64,000 nt of DNA. It comes from Pseudomonas mediterranea CFBP 5447 (GTDB lineage Bacteria; Pseudomonadota; Gammaproteobacteria; Pseudomonadales; Pseudomonadaceae). The stretch covers positions 248,001-312,000 of the forward strand of contig NZ_KN322986.1 in the NCBI RefSeq assembly GCF_000774145.1, read 5' to 3'. The notes below the pieces were generated by a model. The model was not told the origin of the DNA. It worked only from the letters and a program-made list of their open reading frames with translations, and did no database searches. The translations under genes and the position numbers were made by a program. Shown here one piece after another: positions 43,239-51,565 of this stretch; positions within the stretch are counted from its first letter, which is position 1; each line of letters starts with the position of its first letter.

Positions 43239-44604
43239 GCCCATGAAGCCGCTGAAACTGGCCGTGGTCGGCCACACCAATGTCGGCAAGACTTCGCTGC
43301 TGCGCACCCTGACCCGGGACGTCGGCTTTGGCGAAGTGTCCCATCGCCCGAGCACCACCCGGCACGTCGAGGGGGCGCGCCTGTCGGTGGACGGCGAAGC
43401 GCTGCTGGAGCTGTACGACACGCCGGGCCTGGAGGACGCCATTGCCTTGCTCGATTACCTCGAACGCCTGGAGCGTCCCGGTGAACGCCTGGACGGTCCG
43501 GCGCGCCTGGCCCGTTTCCTGGAGGGCAGCGAGGCGCGACAGCGCTTCGAGCAGGAAGCCAAAGTGCTGCGGCAACTGCTGGCCAGCGATGCCGGGCTCT
43601 ACGTGATCGATGCCCGGGAGCCGGTACTGGCGAAGTACCGTGATGAACTGGAAGTCCTCGCCAGCTGCGGCAAACCGCTGCTGCCGGTGCTGAATTTCGT
43701 CAGCAGTGCCCAGCACCGCGAACCTGACTGGCGCGAGGCCCTGGCCCGCCTCGGGCTGCACGCCCTGGTGCGCTTCGACAGCGTGGCACCGCCCGAGGAT
43801 GGCGAGCGGCGTCTGTATGAAAGCCTCGCGTTGTTGTTGGAAAACGCGCGCGGCCAGCTGGAACGACTGGTCGCCGATCAACAGGCCCAACGCCTGGCCC
43901 GCCAGCAGAGCGCAGCGCGCTTGATCGCCGAGTTGCTGATCGATTGCGCCGCCTGCCGACGCAGCGTGACCAGCGACGCCGAGCTGGAGCGCCAGGCCAT
44001 CAGCGAGCTGCGCAACGCGGTGCGCCAACGGGAACAGCGCTGCGTCGAGGCCTTGCTCAAGCTCTACGCCTTCCGTCCCCAGGACGCCGCGGCCAGTGAT
44101 CTACCGCTGCTCGATGGGCGCTGGGGCGATGACCTGTTCAACCCGGCAACCCTCAAGCAACTGGGCGTACGGGTCGGTGGCGGAATCGCGGCCGGGGCGG
44201 CAGCCGGGGCGGGTGTGGATTTGCTGGTGGGCGGCCTGACCCTCGGCGCCGCCGCCCTGGTCGGCGCCATTGCCGGCGGCGCGCTGCAAACCGCCCGCGG
44301 CTATGGCAACCGGTTGATGGGCAAGCTCAAGGGCCAGCGGGAACTGACGGTGGACGATAGCGTGCTGCGCCTGCTGGCCCTGCGCCAACGGCAACTGCTG
44401 CAGGCCCTGAACCAGCGCGGCCATGCGGCACTGGAGAGCATTCGGATCGACACGCCCCAGGACAAGGGCTGGCGCGAGGGCAAACTGCCCGAAGCGTTGA
44501 ACAAGGCCCGGGCGTATCCGCAGTGGTCATCGCTCAACGCCCATCCAAGGTTGAGCCAGGCCGAGCGGCAGGAGCAGATCGAGCAGTTGGCTGGACAGCT
44601 CTGA
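43231..44604 (+). CDS. DUF3482 GTPase (Era/TrmE-like) with membrane-inserting region
   Basis: This 457-residue protein has an N-terminal GTPase domain with P-loop GHTNVGKTS (14-22), switch II DTPGLED and VLNFVSSAQ at the G4 position, which is not a normal NKxD, so nucleotide specificity may be altered. A coiled, Arg/Gln-rich helical part follows (~205-275). A glycine/alanine-rich hydrophobic segment (~308-352) suggests membrane insertion. It starts inside the DUF2868 gene, so the two are translationally coupled. I infer a membrane GTPase complex. Confidence 0.85.
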   Translation: MTEPMKPLKLAVVGHTNVGKTSLLRTLTRDVGFGEVSHRPSTTRHVEGARLSVDGEALLELYDTPGLEDAIALLDYLERLERPGERLDGPARLARFLEGSEARQRFEQEAKVLRQLLASDAGLYVIDAREPVLAKYRDELEVLASCGKPLLPVLNFVSSAQHREPDWREALARLGLHALVRFDSVAPPEDGERRLYESLALLLENARGQLERLVADQQAQRLARQQSAARLIAELLIDCAACRRSVTSDAELERQAISELRNAVRQREQRCVEALLKLYAFRPQDAAASDLPLLDGRWGDDLFNPATLKQLGVRVGGGIAAGAAAGAGVDLLVGGLTLGAAALVGAIAGGALQTARGYGNRLMGKLKGQRELTVDDSVLRLLALRQRQLLQALNQRGHAALESIRIDTPQDKGWREGKLPEALNKARAYPQWSSLNAHPRLSQAERQEQIEQLAGQL

Positions 44605-44617
44605 ACGACACAAACCC

Positions 44618-44752
44618 CTGTGGCGAGGGGATTTATCCCCGCTGGGGTGCGCAGCGCCCCTAAAACCTGACACCGCGGTGTGTCAGATGGGCCGCATCAA
44701 TCCTTTTGGGGGCGCTTCGCACCCCAGCGGGGATAAATCCCCTCGCCACAGG
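44618..44752. repeat. Palindromic repeat (TGTGGCGAGGGGATTTATCC type)
   Basis: CTGTGGCGAGGGGATTTATC and its inverse form long outer arms (with CCCCGCTGGGGTGCG continuing the arm) around a smaller palindrome GACACCGCGGTGTGTC. A fragment of the same family lies at the right edge of the window (63977-64000). It sits between convergent genes. Confidence 0.85.
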
Positions 44753-44764
44753 AAAGCGGTTGTG

Positions 44765-45256
44765 TCAGGTGGAGATCAAGGCTTTGAGCGCCGCCGCAGC
44801 CTCAGCCAACTCCAACTCACTGAACACCCGTACTCCGTGACGCTTGAGCAACGCCGCCGTCACGCCTTCGCCAGGGACTTTCACGCCGCCGAACGTCCCA
44901 TCATAAGTCAGCAGGTTGCCGCAGGACGGGCTGTTGGCCTTGAGCACGGCGATCCGTATACCGTGCTCACGGACCAGCTCCAGGGCCTGGTACGCACCCG
45001 ACAGGAACTGCGCACTCACGTCCTCGCCCTCGGTGGTCATTACTGCCGCCTGGCCATCGAGCACCCGTGCGCCCTGCCCGCCGGGGATTTCCGCCGCCGC
45101 CCGAGGCGTGGGCAAGCCGCCGGCGACTTCCGGGCACAGCGGCACGACGCGGCCTTCGTCGACCCACTGCTGGAGTTGCTCGAATGGCCCGCTGGCAGCA
45201 CCGTCATAACGCACACGATGTCCGAGCAGGCAACGACTGACCAGAATCTTTTCCAT
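44765..45256 (-). CDS. DUF523 protein
   Basis: This 163-residue protein starts MEKILVSRCLLGHRVRYDG and contains NSPSCG and PLCPEVAGGLPTPR, the family hallmarks with conserved cysteines. Its function is unknown; a redox or iron-sulfur role is sometimes proposed for DUF523. It starts two bases downstream of the 2OG-oxygenase stop, so the two genes form one transcript. Confidence 0.85.
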   Translation of the reverse strand: MEKILVSRCLLGHRVRYDGAASGPFEQLQQWVDEGRVVPLCPEVAGGLPTPRAAAEIPGGQGARVLDGQAAVMTTEGEDVSAQFLSGAYQALELVREHGIRIAVLKANSPSCGNLLTYDGTFGGVKVPGEGVTAALLKRHGVRVFSELELAEAAAALKALIST

Positions 45257-45258
45257 GC

Positions 45259-45891
45259 TCAGAACAACTCGTTGCCACGGCGCCGGAACCAGCCGGTCAA
45301 GGACAGGCGGTCCCGCGTGGCCGGCAGGACTTCATGGGGGATATTCCCCGACAGGAAGACCACCAGGCAGCCGCCGGTGGGCACCACGTCCTGCTCCCGT
45401 CCTTCATCCAGGTACATGCGTAGCTGGCCGCCATGCTCCGGCAACCAGCCGTCATTGAGGTAGAGCACCGCCGACACCATGCGCCGGTCGTCGTCACGGA
45501 AGCGGTCGACGTGCTTGAGGTAGAACGCACCGGGCGGGTATAGGGCGAAGTGGCTTTCGAAATCCTCCAGGCCCAGGAAGAGCCCACGGTTCAACGCCTC
45601 GCGCAGGCTGTCCATCAGCCCCAGGTAACGGTCACAGGCCTCGGCCTGGCCGGGCTCGATCCACTGGATGCGATCACCTCGTATGCCTTCGCGGATCTCC
45701 GAAGACAAGCCGCGCCCGACCGCAGCGGGAGCCAGTTCGCCTTCGGCGGCACGCTGGCGACACTCGGCCGCCAGGGCACGGGTCAGCGCATCCGGCAGGA
45801 AGATGTTCTGCTGCGACCAGCCGCGCTCGGCCAGGTCATCGACGATACGTAACAGCAACGGGTGATCAGATGGTATTTGCATGGCGCGCAT
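45259..45891 (-). CDS. 2-oxoglutarate/Fe(II) oxygenase (prolyl 4-hydroxylase-like)
   Basis: This 210-residue protein has the HxD...H...R motif of 2OG dioxygenases: His127-x-Asp129 in YLKHVDRFRDD, His186 in GNIPHEV and Arg195 in ATRDRLSLTGWF. It probably hydroxylates a protein or small molecule; the substrate is unknown. The start may be 45882 (MQIPSD) instead of 45891; neither has a strong ribosome site. It is followed at two bases by the DUF523 gene. Confidence 0.88.
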   Translation of the reverse strand: MRAMQIPSDHPLLLRIVDDLAERGWSQQNIFLPDALTRALAAECRQRAAEGELAPAAVGRGLSSEIREGIRGDRIQWIEPGQAEACDRYLGLMDSLREALNRGLFLGLEDFESHFALYPPGAFYLKHVDRFRDDDRRMVSAVLYLNDGWLPEHGGQLRMYLDEGREQDVVPTGGCLVVFLSGNIPHEVLPATRDRLSLTGWFRRRGNELF

Positions 45892-46031
45892 AGTATGCCT
45901 GTACCCGCAAAACCGACAGCGCCACGCAGCGGGTTTGCAGCGTCAGGTGGCACCGTCGTACGAACTTGATACGAATTCTCGACAAGTTCCCGCACCCCAC
46001 GGAGAATAGTCGGCTGCTGACAGGAGTCCCT

Positions 46032-46775
46032 ATGCGCCGTTTGCTTTTCTCACTGTTGATGTTCTGCGTTTTGCCCGCCTGGGCAGACAGCTACGACCAG
46101 TTGTACAAGGTCGCCGGCTGGCCGGAACAGCGGGCGCATTTCAACGATGCCTTGAGCGCCGCGCAACAGCGTTACCAGAACAGCCTGCCGCCGGCGGTTT
46201 TCCAGGCCCTGGTGAACAACAGCAATCAGCGCTTCGCCCCCCAGGCCATGGACCAGCGGGCCGAGGCGCAGATGCGCCGCAATCTTCGTGATCCGAACCC
46301 GGCCCTGGCATTTTTCCAGTCGCCCCTGGGCCGCAAGGTGGTGGCTGCCGAGTTGCTGGCGACCCGGCGCGATCAATTGGCAAAGAACGCCAAGGGCCTG
46401 CCCAAGATGCAGGCCAGCGACAACCGCCTGCTGATCATCGGCCACCTGGCCCAGGCCCTGCCTGCCCGCGAGGCCGGCGCCGAAGTCAGCCTGGCCATCG
46501 CCGGCGTGGCGGCCGACAGCCTGAGCTCGATGATCCCCGGCCTGCTGGGCGGCGGCCAGGCCCAGGGCATGTTGAACGGGCAGCGCCAGCGGCTGATGGA
46601 TCAGATCGGCGCCGACCTCAACAACACGCTGCTTTACGTCTACCGTGACCTGAGCGATACCGAACTGGAGGAGTTTTCCACGTTTGCCGAATCGGCCGAG
46701 GGCCAGGCCTATTACCAGGCGGCCCTGGCGGCGATCCGGGCGGGGTTGGCGGTGGGGCAGAACCTCGGGCAGTAG
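46032..46775 (+). CDS. DUF2059 exported protein
   Basis: This 247-residue protein has a signal peptide (MRRLLFSLLMFCVLPAWA) and an all-helical mature part with a C-terminal DUF2059-like region (DLSDTELEEFSTFAESAEGQAYYQA). The start at 46032 follows CAGGAG. Its function is unknown; it is probably periplasmic. Confidence 0.82.
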   Translation: MRRLLFSLLMFCVLPAWADSYDQLYKVAGWPEQRAHFNDALSAAQQRYQNSLPPAVFQALVNNSNQRFAPQAMDQRAEAQMRRNLRDPNPALAFFQSPLGRKVVAAELLATRRDQLAKNAKGLPKMQASDNRLLIIGHLAQALPAREAGAEVSLAIAGVAADSLSSMIPGLLGGGQAQGMLNGQRQRLMDQIGADLNNTLLYVYRDLSDTELEEFSTFAESAEGQAYYQAALAAIRAGLAVGQNLGQ

Positions 46776-46800
46776 AAACTTCAGCGCCTGCGATTCCGCC

Positions 46801-46892
46801 ATCGCGAGCAGGCTCGCTCCCACACTGGACCTTCGGCGTTCGCAGAATCCAGGTTCACTCGATACCCCTGTGGGAGCGGGCCTGCTCGCGAT
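46801..46892. repeat. REP inverted pair
   Basis: ATCGCGAGCAGGCTCGCTCC and the inverse TGTGGGAGCGGGCCTGCTCG (one substitution) lie between convergent DUF2059 and hydrolase genes. Confidence 0.88.
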
Positions 46893-46905
46893 AGGGCCCT
46901 TGGAG

Positions 46906-47853
46906 TCACCGCCGGATCCGGCTCATCCGCTTGGTCAGAAACCCGAACATCTCCTGCCGCATCGCCAGCACTTCATTGGCCAGGTGATGCCGGCCCTCGG
47001 GCAGCATCAACACCTGGGGCCGGTCGAACTTGCCGTGCAGCACTTGCAGATTGTGTTTCCAATCCACCGTCATGTCCGCCTGCCCCTGCACGATCAAGGG
47101 CCGGCGCGGGCTGCTCGGGGCGGCTTCGATTCGCTTGATCCATCGCCCCAACGCGCCCACCCAGGCGGTAGGCAGGCGCAGCGGTTGCAGCGGGTCGGCC
47201 TGCAGGAATGGCAGGAACTGCGGATCGGTGGAGTTTTCGCTGAAGCGCCGGGCGATGCCGGTCACGAAGGGCTTGAGCAGGTAATAACTCAGCCGCGACC
47301 AGCCCCAGGCCCGAGGACGCACCAAGGGCGACAACAGGATGACCTGGCCCTGGGCCGGGCTGCTTGCGCCCTGGTTGAGCACATGATCGACCACGATTGC
47401 GCCACCGGTGCTTTGCCCACAGAGGTGCCAGGGCTGCGGCAGGTCCAGCTTCCCGGCCTCGGCCAGCAGCCCCTGCAACGTGGCCTGGTACTCGGCGAAA
47501 TCGTCGATGCTGGCGCGCTCGCCGCTCGACAGTCCATGGCCCGGCAGGTCGCAGGCGATCACCACGAACTGCTGCTCCAAAGCCCATTCGATCAAGTGCC
47601 GGTAGAGTCCCATGTGATCGTAGTAACCGTGGAACACGAACAGTGTTGCCACGGCTTTTTCCGGCCACCAGACCTGACCGACCAACTCATACCCGTCGAT
47701 TTCGAAACGCCCAAGGCCCTTGCGCAAGGTCCGCTGGGGAAAATCCAAGCCATAGAATCGTTGATAGGCCTGCGCCTGCGCAGACAGCGGTTGCCACTGG
47801 GCCAACGGTTGCAGGCTGGCACGCAGGTGATCGGGGTCGAAAGTGGCAGGCAT
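46906..47853 (-). CDS. Alpha/beta hydrolase (serine aminopeptidase S33 / monoglyceride-lipase-like)
   Basis: This 315-residue protein has the oxyanion HG motif VFHGYYDHMGLYRHL, nucleophile elbow CGQSTGGAIV, and late acid/histidine region (GQADMTVDW, EGRHHLANE). No signal peptide is seen with the start at 47853, so it is cytosolic; a start at 47913 would add a short hydrophobic stretch. Lysophospholipase or monoglyceride lipase are the nearest functional guesses; the substrate is unknown. Confidence 0.82.
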   Translation of the reverse strand: MPATFDPDHLRASLQPLAQWQPLSAQAQAYQRFYGLDFPQRTLRKGLGRFEIDGYELVGQVWWPEKAVATLFVFHGYYDHMGLYRHLIEWALEQQFVVIACDLPGHGLSSGERASIDDFAEYQATLQGLLAEAGKLDLPQPWHLCGQSTGGAIVVDHVLNQGASSPAQGQVILLSPLVRPRAWGWSRLSYYLLKPFVTGIARRFSENSTDPQFLPFLQADPLQPLRLPTAWVGALGRWIKRIEAAPSSPRRPLIVQGQADMTVDWKHNLQVLHGKFDRPQVLMLPEGRHHLANEVLAMRQEMFGFLTKRMSRIRR

Positions 47854-47960
47854 CGATATTTCCAGGCAAATGCACAAGGCGCGAAACAGACTTTGTAGAC
47901 CTGCGATATTCATCTGTCGCGACAGGCATGGCAAGCTACGCGGCTTCAGAGGATGAATCC

Positions 47961-48545
47961 ATGCGCCCGTCCCACCGCACAACCCTGCTTGCCGGTCTGC
48001 TTGCCCTTGGCTGCGCGGCCGTGTTGTGGGTCGCCTATGACTGGTTCCAGGGACGTTTCCTGCGGGCTTTCAGCCAACACACGGCAGTATTTTCCGGCGA
48101 CCCTCTGCGCCTGCCGCCCGAGCTGGCCGGACCCGGCCCGATCCGCCTGGTGCACTTCTGGGATCCGGCCTGCCCGTGCAACGTCGGCAATCAGCAGCAC
48201 CTGTCCGAACTGGTCGATAAATATGCATCACAGGGTGTCGAGTTCTATGCGGTACAGAAAGGCGGCACTCAAGGCCAGCTACCGACCACACTGAGCAGCC
48301 TAAAGCCGCTTCCGGCGTTGCCCGGCTCGGAGCAGATTCCCGCCAGCCCGGCCGTGGCGATCTGGAATCGCACCGGCGAACTGGCCTACTTCGGCCCCTA
48401 CAGCGAAGGCCTGACCTGCAATTCGAGCAACAGCTTCATCGAACCGATTCTCGAGGCCTTGAACGTGGGGCGCGCCGTCAATGCAACCCACACGATGGCG
48501 GTGGGCTGTTATTGTCCATGGGGCAAGGACGCATCATCCGAATAA
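47961..48545 (+). CDS. DUF6436 thioredoxin-fold membrane-anchored protein
   Basis: This 194-residue protein has an N-terminal membrane anchor (~8-28) and a thioredoxin-like domain with LVHFWDPACPCN, where a C-P-C motif stands at the redox position instead of C-x-x-C. Additional cysteines lie near the end (GLTCNSSNS and VGCYCPWG). It probably faces the periplasm. AGAGGATGAATCC precedes the start. It is nine bp upstream of the acylase gene, so the pair may be co-expressed, perhaps for acylase folding. Confidence 0.8.
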   Translation: MRPSHRTTLLAGLLALGCAAVLWVAYDWFQGRFLRAFSQHTAVFSGDPLRLPPELAGPGPIRLVHFWDPACPCNVGNQQHLSELVDKYASQGVEFYAVQKGGTQGQLPTTLSSLKPLPALPGSEQIPASPAVAIWNRTGELAYFGPYSEGLTCNSSNSFIEPILEALNVGRAVNATHTMAVGCYCPWGKDASSE

Positions 48546-48554
48546 GGGAACACC

Positions 48555-50963
48555 ATGAAACGCAGCCTCATCGCACTTCTGTCGTTGGTCGTCACCGCCA
48601 TCATCGCCACCGGCGGTTACCTCTACAGCAAGCAGCCCACCCGCCAGGGCACGGTGCAGTTGCAGGGGCTGCAAGGCTCGGCGACCGTGCGCTACGACGA
48701 GCGCGGCGTACCCCATATCCGCGCCGAGAACGAAGCCGACCTGTACCGCGCGCTCGGTTATGTGCATGCCCAGGATCGGCTGTTCCAGATGGAAGTCATG
48801 CGCCGCCTCGCCCGTGGCGAGCTCGCCGAGGTGCTGGGGCCGAAACTGCTCGACACCGATAAGCTGATGCGCAGCCTGCGTATCCGCGAGCGCGCCGCCC
48901 GCTACGTGGCGGAACAGGACCCTCAGTCCCCGGCCTGGATCGCGATGCAGGCGTATCTCGATGGTATCAACCGCTACCAGGAAAGCCACGCCCGGCCGGT
49001 GGAGTTCGATGTCCTGGGCATTCCCAAGCGCCCGTTCACCGCCGAAGATACGGTGAGCATCACCGGTTACATGGCCTACAGCTTCGCCGCCGCCTTTCGC
49101 ACCGAACCGCTGCTGACCTATGTGCGCGATCAACTGGGCACCGACTACCTGAATATTTTCGATCTCGACTGGCAGCCCAAGGGCGTGTTGGGCGAGCACC
49201 GTAAATCTGCCCTACCCCTGGCCGACGCCGACTGGAAAGGCCTCGACGCCCTGGCTCGCTTGAGCGAACAGGCCCTGGTCGGAAGCGGCCTGCCGCAATT
49301 CGAAGGCAGCAATGCCTGGGCCGTCGCCGGCAGCCATACCCGCAGCGGCAAACCTGTGTTGGCGGGCGACCCGCACATCCGCTTTTCCGCTCCCTCGGTG
49401 TGGTACGAAGCCCATCTTTCGGCGCCGGGCTTCGAACTCTACGGGCACTACCAGGCATTGTTGCCGTTTGCGACCCTGGGTATGAACACGGATTTCGGCT
49501 GGAGCGTCACCATGTTCCAGAACGACGACCTGGACCTGATTGCCGAGAAGGTCAACCCGGACAACCCCGAACAGGTCTGGTATCGCGACCGGTGGGTCGA
49601 CATAACCCGCAGCGAACAGCAGATCGCGGTAAAAGGCCAGGCGCCGGTGACGCTGGTGCTGCGCCAGTCGCCCCACGGCCCGATCGTCAACGATGTGCTC
49701 GGCGCCAATGCCGGCAATACGCCGATTGCCATGTGGTGGGGTTTTCTGGAAAGCCGCAATCCGATCCTCGAGGCCTTCTACCAGCTCAACCGCGCCGACA
49801 CACTGGCCAAGGCCCGCGGAGCGTCGGCCAAGATCCATGCACCGGGGCTGAATATCGTCTGGGCCAATGCCAAGGGCGATATCGGCTGGTGGGCCGCAGC
49901 CCAGTTGCCCAAGCGCCCGGCGGGAGCGAAGCCCGGCTTCCTGCTCGATGGCAGCAGCCCGGAGGCGGAGAAGGAAGGCTTCTACCCTTTCAGCAATAAT
50001 CCCCAGGAGGAGAACCCGGCCCGCGGCTATATCGTGTCGGCGAATTTCCAGCCGGTTTCACCCGGGGGTATCGAGATTCCGGGGTACTACAACCTCCCCG
50101 ACCGTGGGCAGCAACTCAATCTCCAGCTCAGCGACAAACAGGCGAAGTGGGACATCGAAACCACCCGCAAGCTGCAACTGGGCACCACCACCGCCTATGG
50201 CCCGCGCTTGCTGGCGCCTTTGCTACCGGTGTTGAGGGAAGTGGTCAGCGATCCACAGGAGCGCAAATGGGTGGAACAACTGGCCCAGTGGCAGGGCGAT
50301 TACCCGCTGGATTCCATCAGCGCCACGCTGTTCAACCAGTTCCTGTTCAATCTGGCGGATGCCGCCCTGCACGATGAACTGGGAGATGGCTTTTTCGACA
50401 CCGCGCTGTCGACCCGAGTGATCGACGCCGCACTGCCGCGCCTGGCCGCCTCGGCGGACTCGCCCTGGTGGGATGACCGCACCACCCTGGGCAAGGAAAC
50501 CCGTAGCGACATCGTCAAAACAGCCTGGAGCAAGAGCCTGGCGCACCTGAAGGCCACCTTCGGTGGCGATGCCACGCAATGGCAATGGGGCAATGCCCAT
50601 ACCCTCACGCACGGGCATCCACTGGGCATGCAGAAACCGTTGGACCGGATCTTCAACGTCGGCCCGTTCGCCGCGCCCGGTACCCATGAAGTACCCAACA
50701 ACCTCTCCGCCAGGATCGGCCCGGCACCCTGGCCGGTCACGTACGGCCCGTCCACCCGGCGCATCATCGATTTCGCCGACCCGACCCACAGCGTCACCAT
50801 CAACCCGGTCGGCCAGAGCGGCGTGCCGTTCGACAAGTATTACGCCGACCAGGCCGAAGCCTACATCGAGGGCTTGTATCACCAGGCGCACCTGGCCGAG
50901 GAAGAAGTGACCGCCAACACCCATGACACCCTGAAGCTGTTGCCGGCCAGGACAACGCCCTGA
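48555..50963 (+). CDS. Penicillin-acylase family Ntn-hydrolase (HacB-like AHL acylase)
   Basis: This 802-residue exported proenzyme has an N-terminal hydrophobic segment (~5-25), alpha chain, and a beta chain that begins at Ser252 in EGSNAWAV after autocleavage. Downstream Ntn features such as LAGDPHIRF and PGTHEVPNN fit. Its location next to the spu cluster matches, from memory, PA0305 (hacB) of P. aeruginosa, an acyl-homoserine-lactone acylase; activity on AHLs here is inference. Confidence 0.87.
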   Translation: MKRSLIALLSLVVTAIIATGGYLYSKQPTRQGTVQLQGLQGSATVRYDERGVPHIRAENEADLYRALGYVHAQDRLFQMEVMRRLARGELAEVLGPKLLDTDKLMRSLRIRERAARYVAEQDPQSPAWIAMQAYLDGINRYQESHARPVEFDVLGIPKRPFTAEDTVSITGYMAYSFAAAFRTEPLLTYVRDQLGTDYLNIFDLDWQPKGVLGEHRKSALPLADADWKGLDALARLSEQALVGSGLPQFEGSNAWAVAGSHTRSGKPVLAGDPHIRFSAPSVWYEAHLSAPGFELYGHYQALLPFATLGMNTDFGWSVTMFQNDDLDLIAEKVNPDNPEQVWYRDRWVDITRSEQQIAVKGQAPVTLVLRQSPHGPIVNDVLGANAGNTPIAMWWGFLESRNPILEAFYQLNRADTLAKARGASAKIHAPGLNIVWANAKGDIGWWAAAQLPKRPAGAKPGFLLDGSSPEAEKEGFYPFSNNPQEENPARGYIVSANFQPVSPGGIEIPGYYNLPDRGQQLNLQLSDKQAKWDIETTRKLQLGTTTAYGPRLLAPLLPVLREVVSDPQERKWVEQLAQWQGDYPLDSISATLFNQFLFNLADAALHDELGDGFFDTALSTRVIDAALPRLAASADSPWWDDRTTLGKETRSDIVKTAWSKSLAHLKATFGGDATQWQWGNAHTLTHGHPLGMQKPLDRIFNVGPFAAPGTHEVPNNLSARIGPAPWPVTYGPSTRRIIDFADPTHSVTINPVGQSGVPFDKYYADQAEAYIEGLYHQAHLAEEEVTANTHDTLKLLPARTTP

Positions 50964-51066
50964 GTCGGCGGCATTCATTTTTTTCCGCCACCGACAGGCT
51001 TGATCGTCATTGTTGGTCAAGACTAAAGGGGTTTCTCTTCATCCACCCCCAAATGGAGTCATTGCG

Positions 51067-51408
51067 ATGTTCAATAACTGGTCCGAACTGCTGCCCACCA
51101 TCAAGAGCGCCTTTGGTGCCTTGGGCAAGAGCAACCCGAAAATGGTCAAGGCCTACATGGCTCTGGATGAAGCCGCGGCCGAGAACAATGTGCTCGATGC
51201 CAAGACCCGGGAACTGATCTCCATCGCCGTGGCGATCACCACCCGCTGTGACGGTTGCATCGGCGTACACACCGACGCTGCCATCAAGGCCGGTGCCACC
51301 CGCGAAGAAATCGCCGCGACCCTGGCCACTGCCGTTTCATTGAATGCCGGCGCGGCCTACATCTACTCGCTACGGGCGTTGGAGGCCCATGACACGCTGA
51401 AGAAATGA
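51067..51408 (+). CDS. AhpD-like carboxymuconolactone decarboxylase family protein
   Basis: This 113-residue all-helical protein has the redox-active core motif TTRCDGCIGVHTDAAIKAGAT with C-x-x-C and a following His, as in AhpD alkylhydroperoxidases. It probably reduces peroxides with a thiol partner. The ATG at 51067 follows AATGGAGTCATTGCG. The stop is one base from a MITE target site. Confidence 0.9.
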   Translation: MFNNWSELLPTIKSAFGALGKSNPKMVKAYMALDEAAAENNVLDAKTRELISIAVAITTRCDGCIGVHTDAAIKAGATREEIAATLATAVSLNAGAAYIYSLRALEAHDTLKK

Positions 51409-51413
51409 CCTAG

Positions 51414-51565
51414 GCTCTGTACGAAAAGTCTTGAGACGCAGGTCAGGCAAGGCGAAAACAGCCGAGGAACGCCCGGGGTCGCGTCCGACTGTACTGGAGT
51501 ACATGAGCATTCCGAGGCTGTTTTCAACGCAGCATGAACGAGTATCAAGGCTTTTCGTACAGAGC
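51414..51565. mobile_element. MITE with IS5-type ends and CTAG target duplication
   Basis: This 152-bp element has near-perfect terminal inverted repeats: left GCTCTGTACGAAAAGTCTTG, right inverse GCTCTGTACGAAAAGCCTTG. It is flanked by CTAG on both sides (51410-51413 and 51566-51569), which matches the YTAR target preference of IS5. Inside is a second inverted pair (GAAAACAGCC / GGCTGTTTTC). It has no open frame of use, so it needs a transposase elsewhere. Confidence 0.85.
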
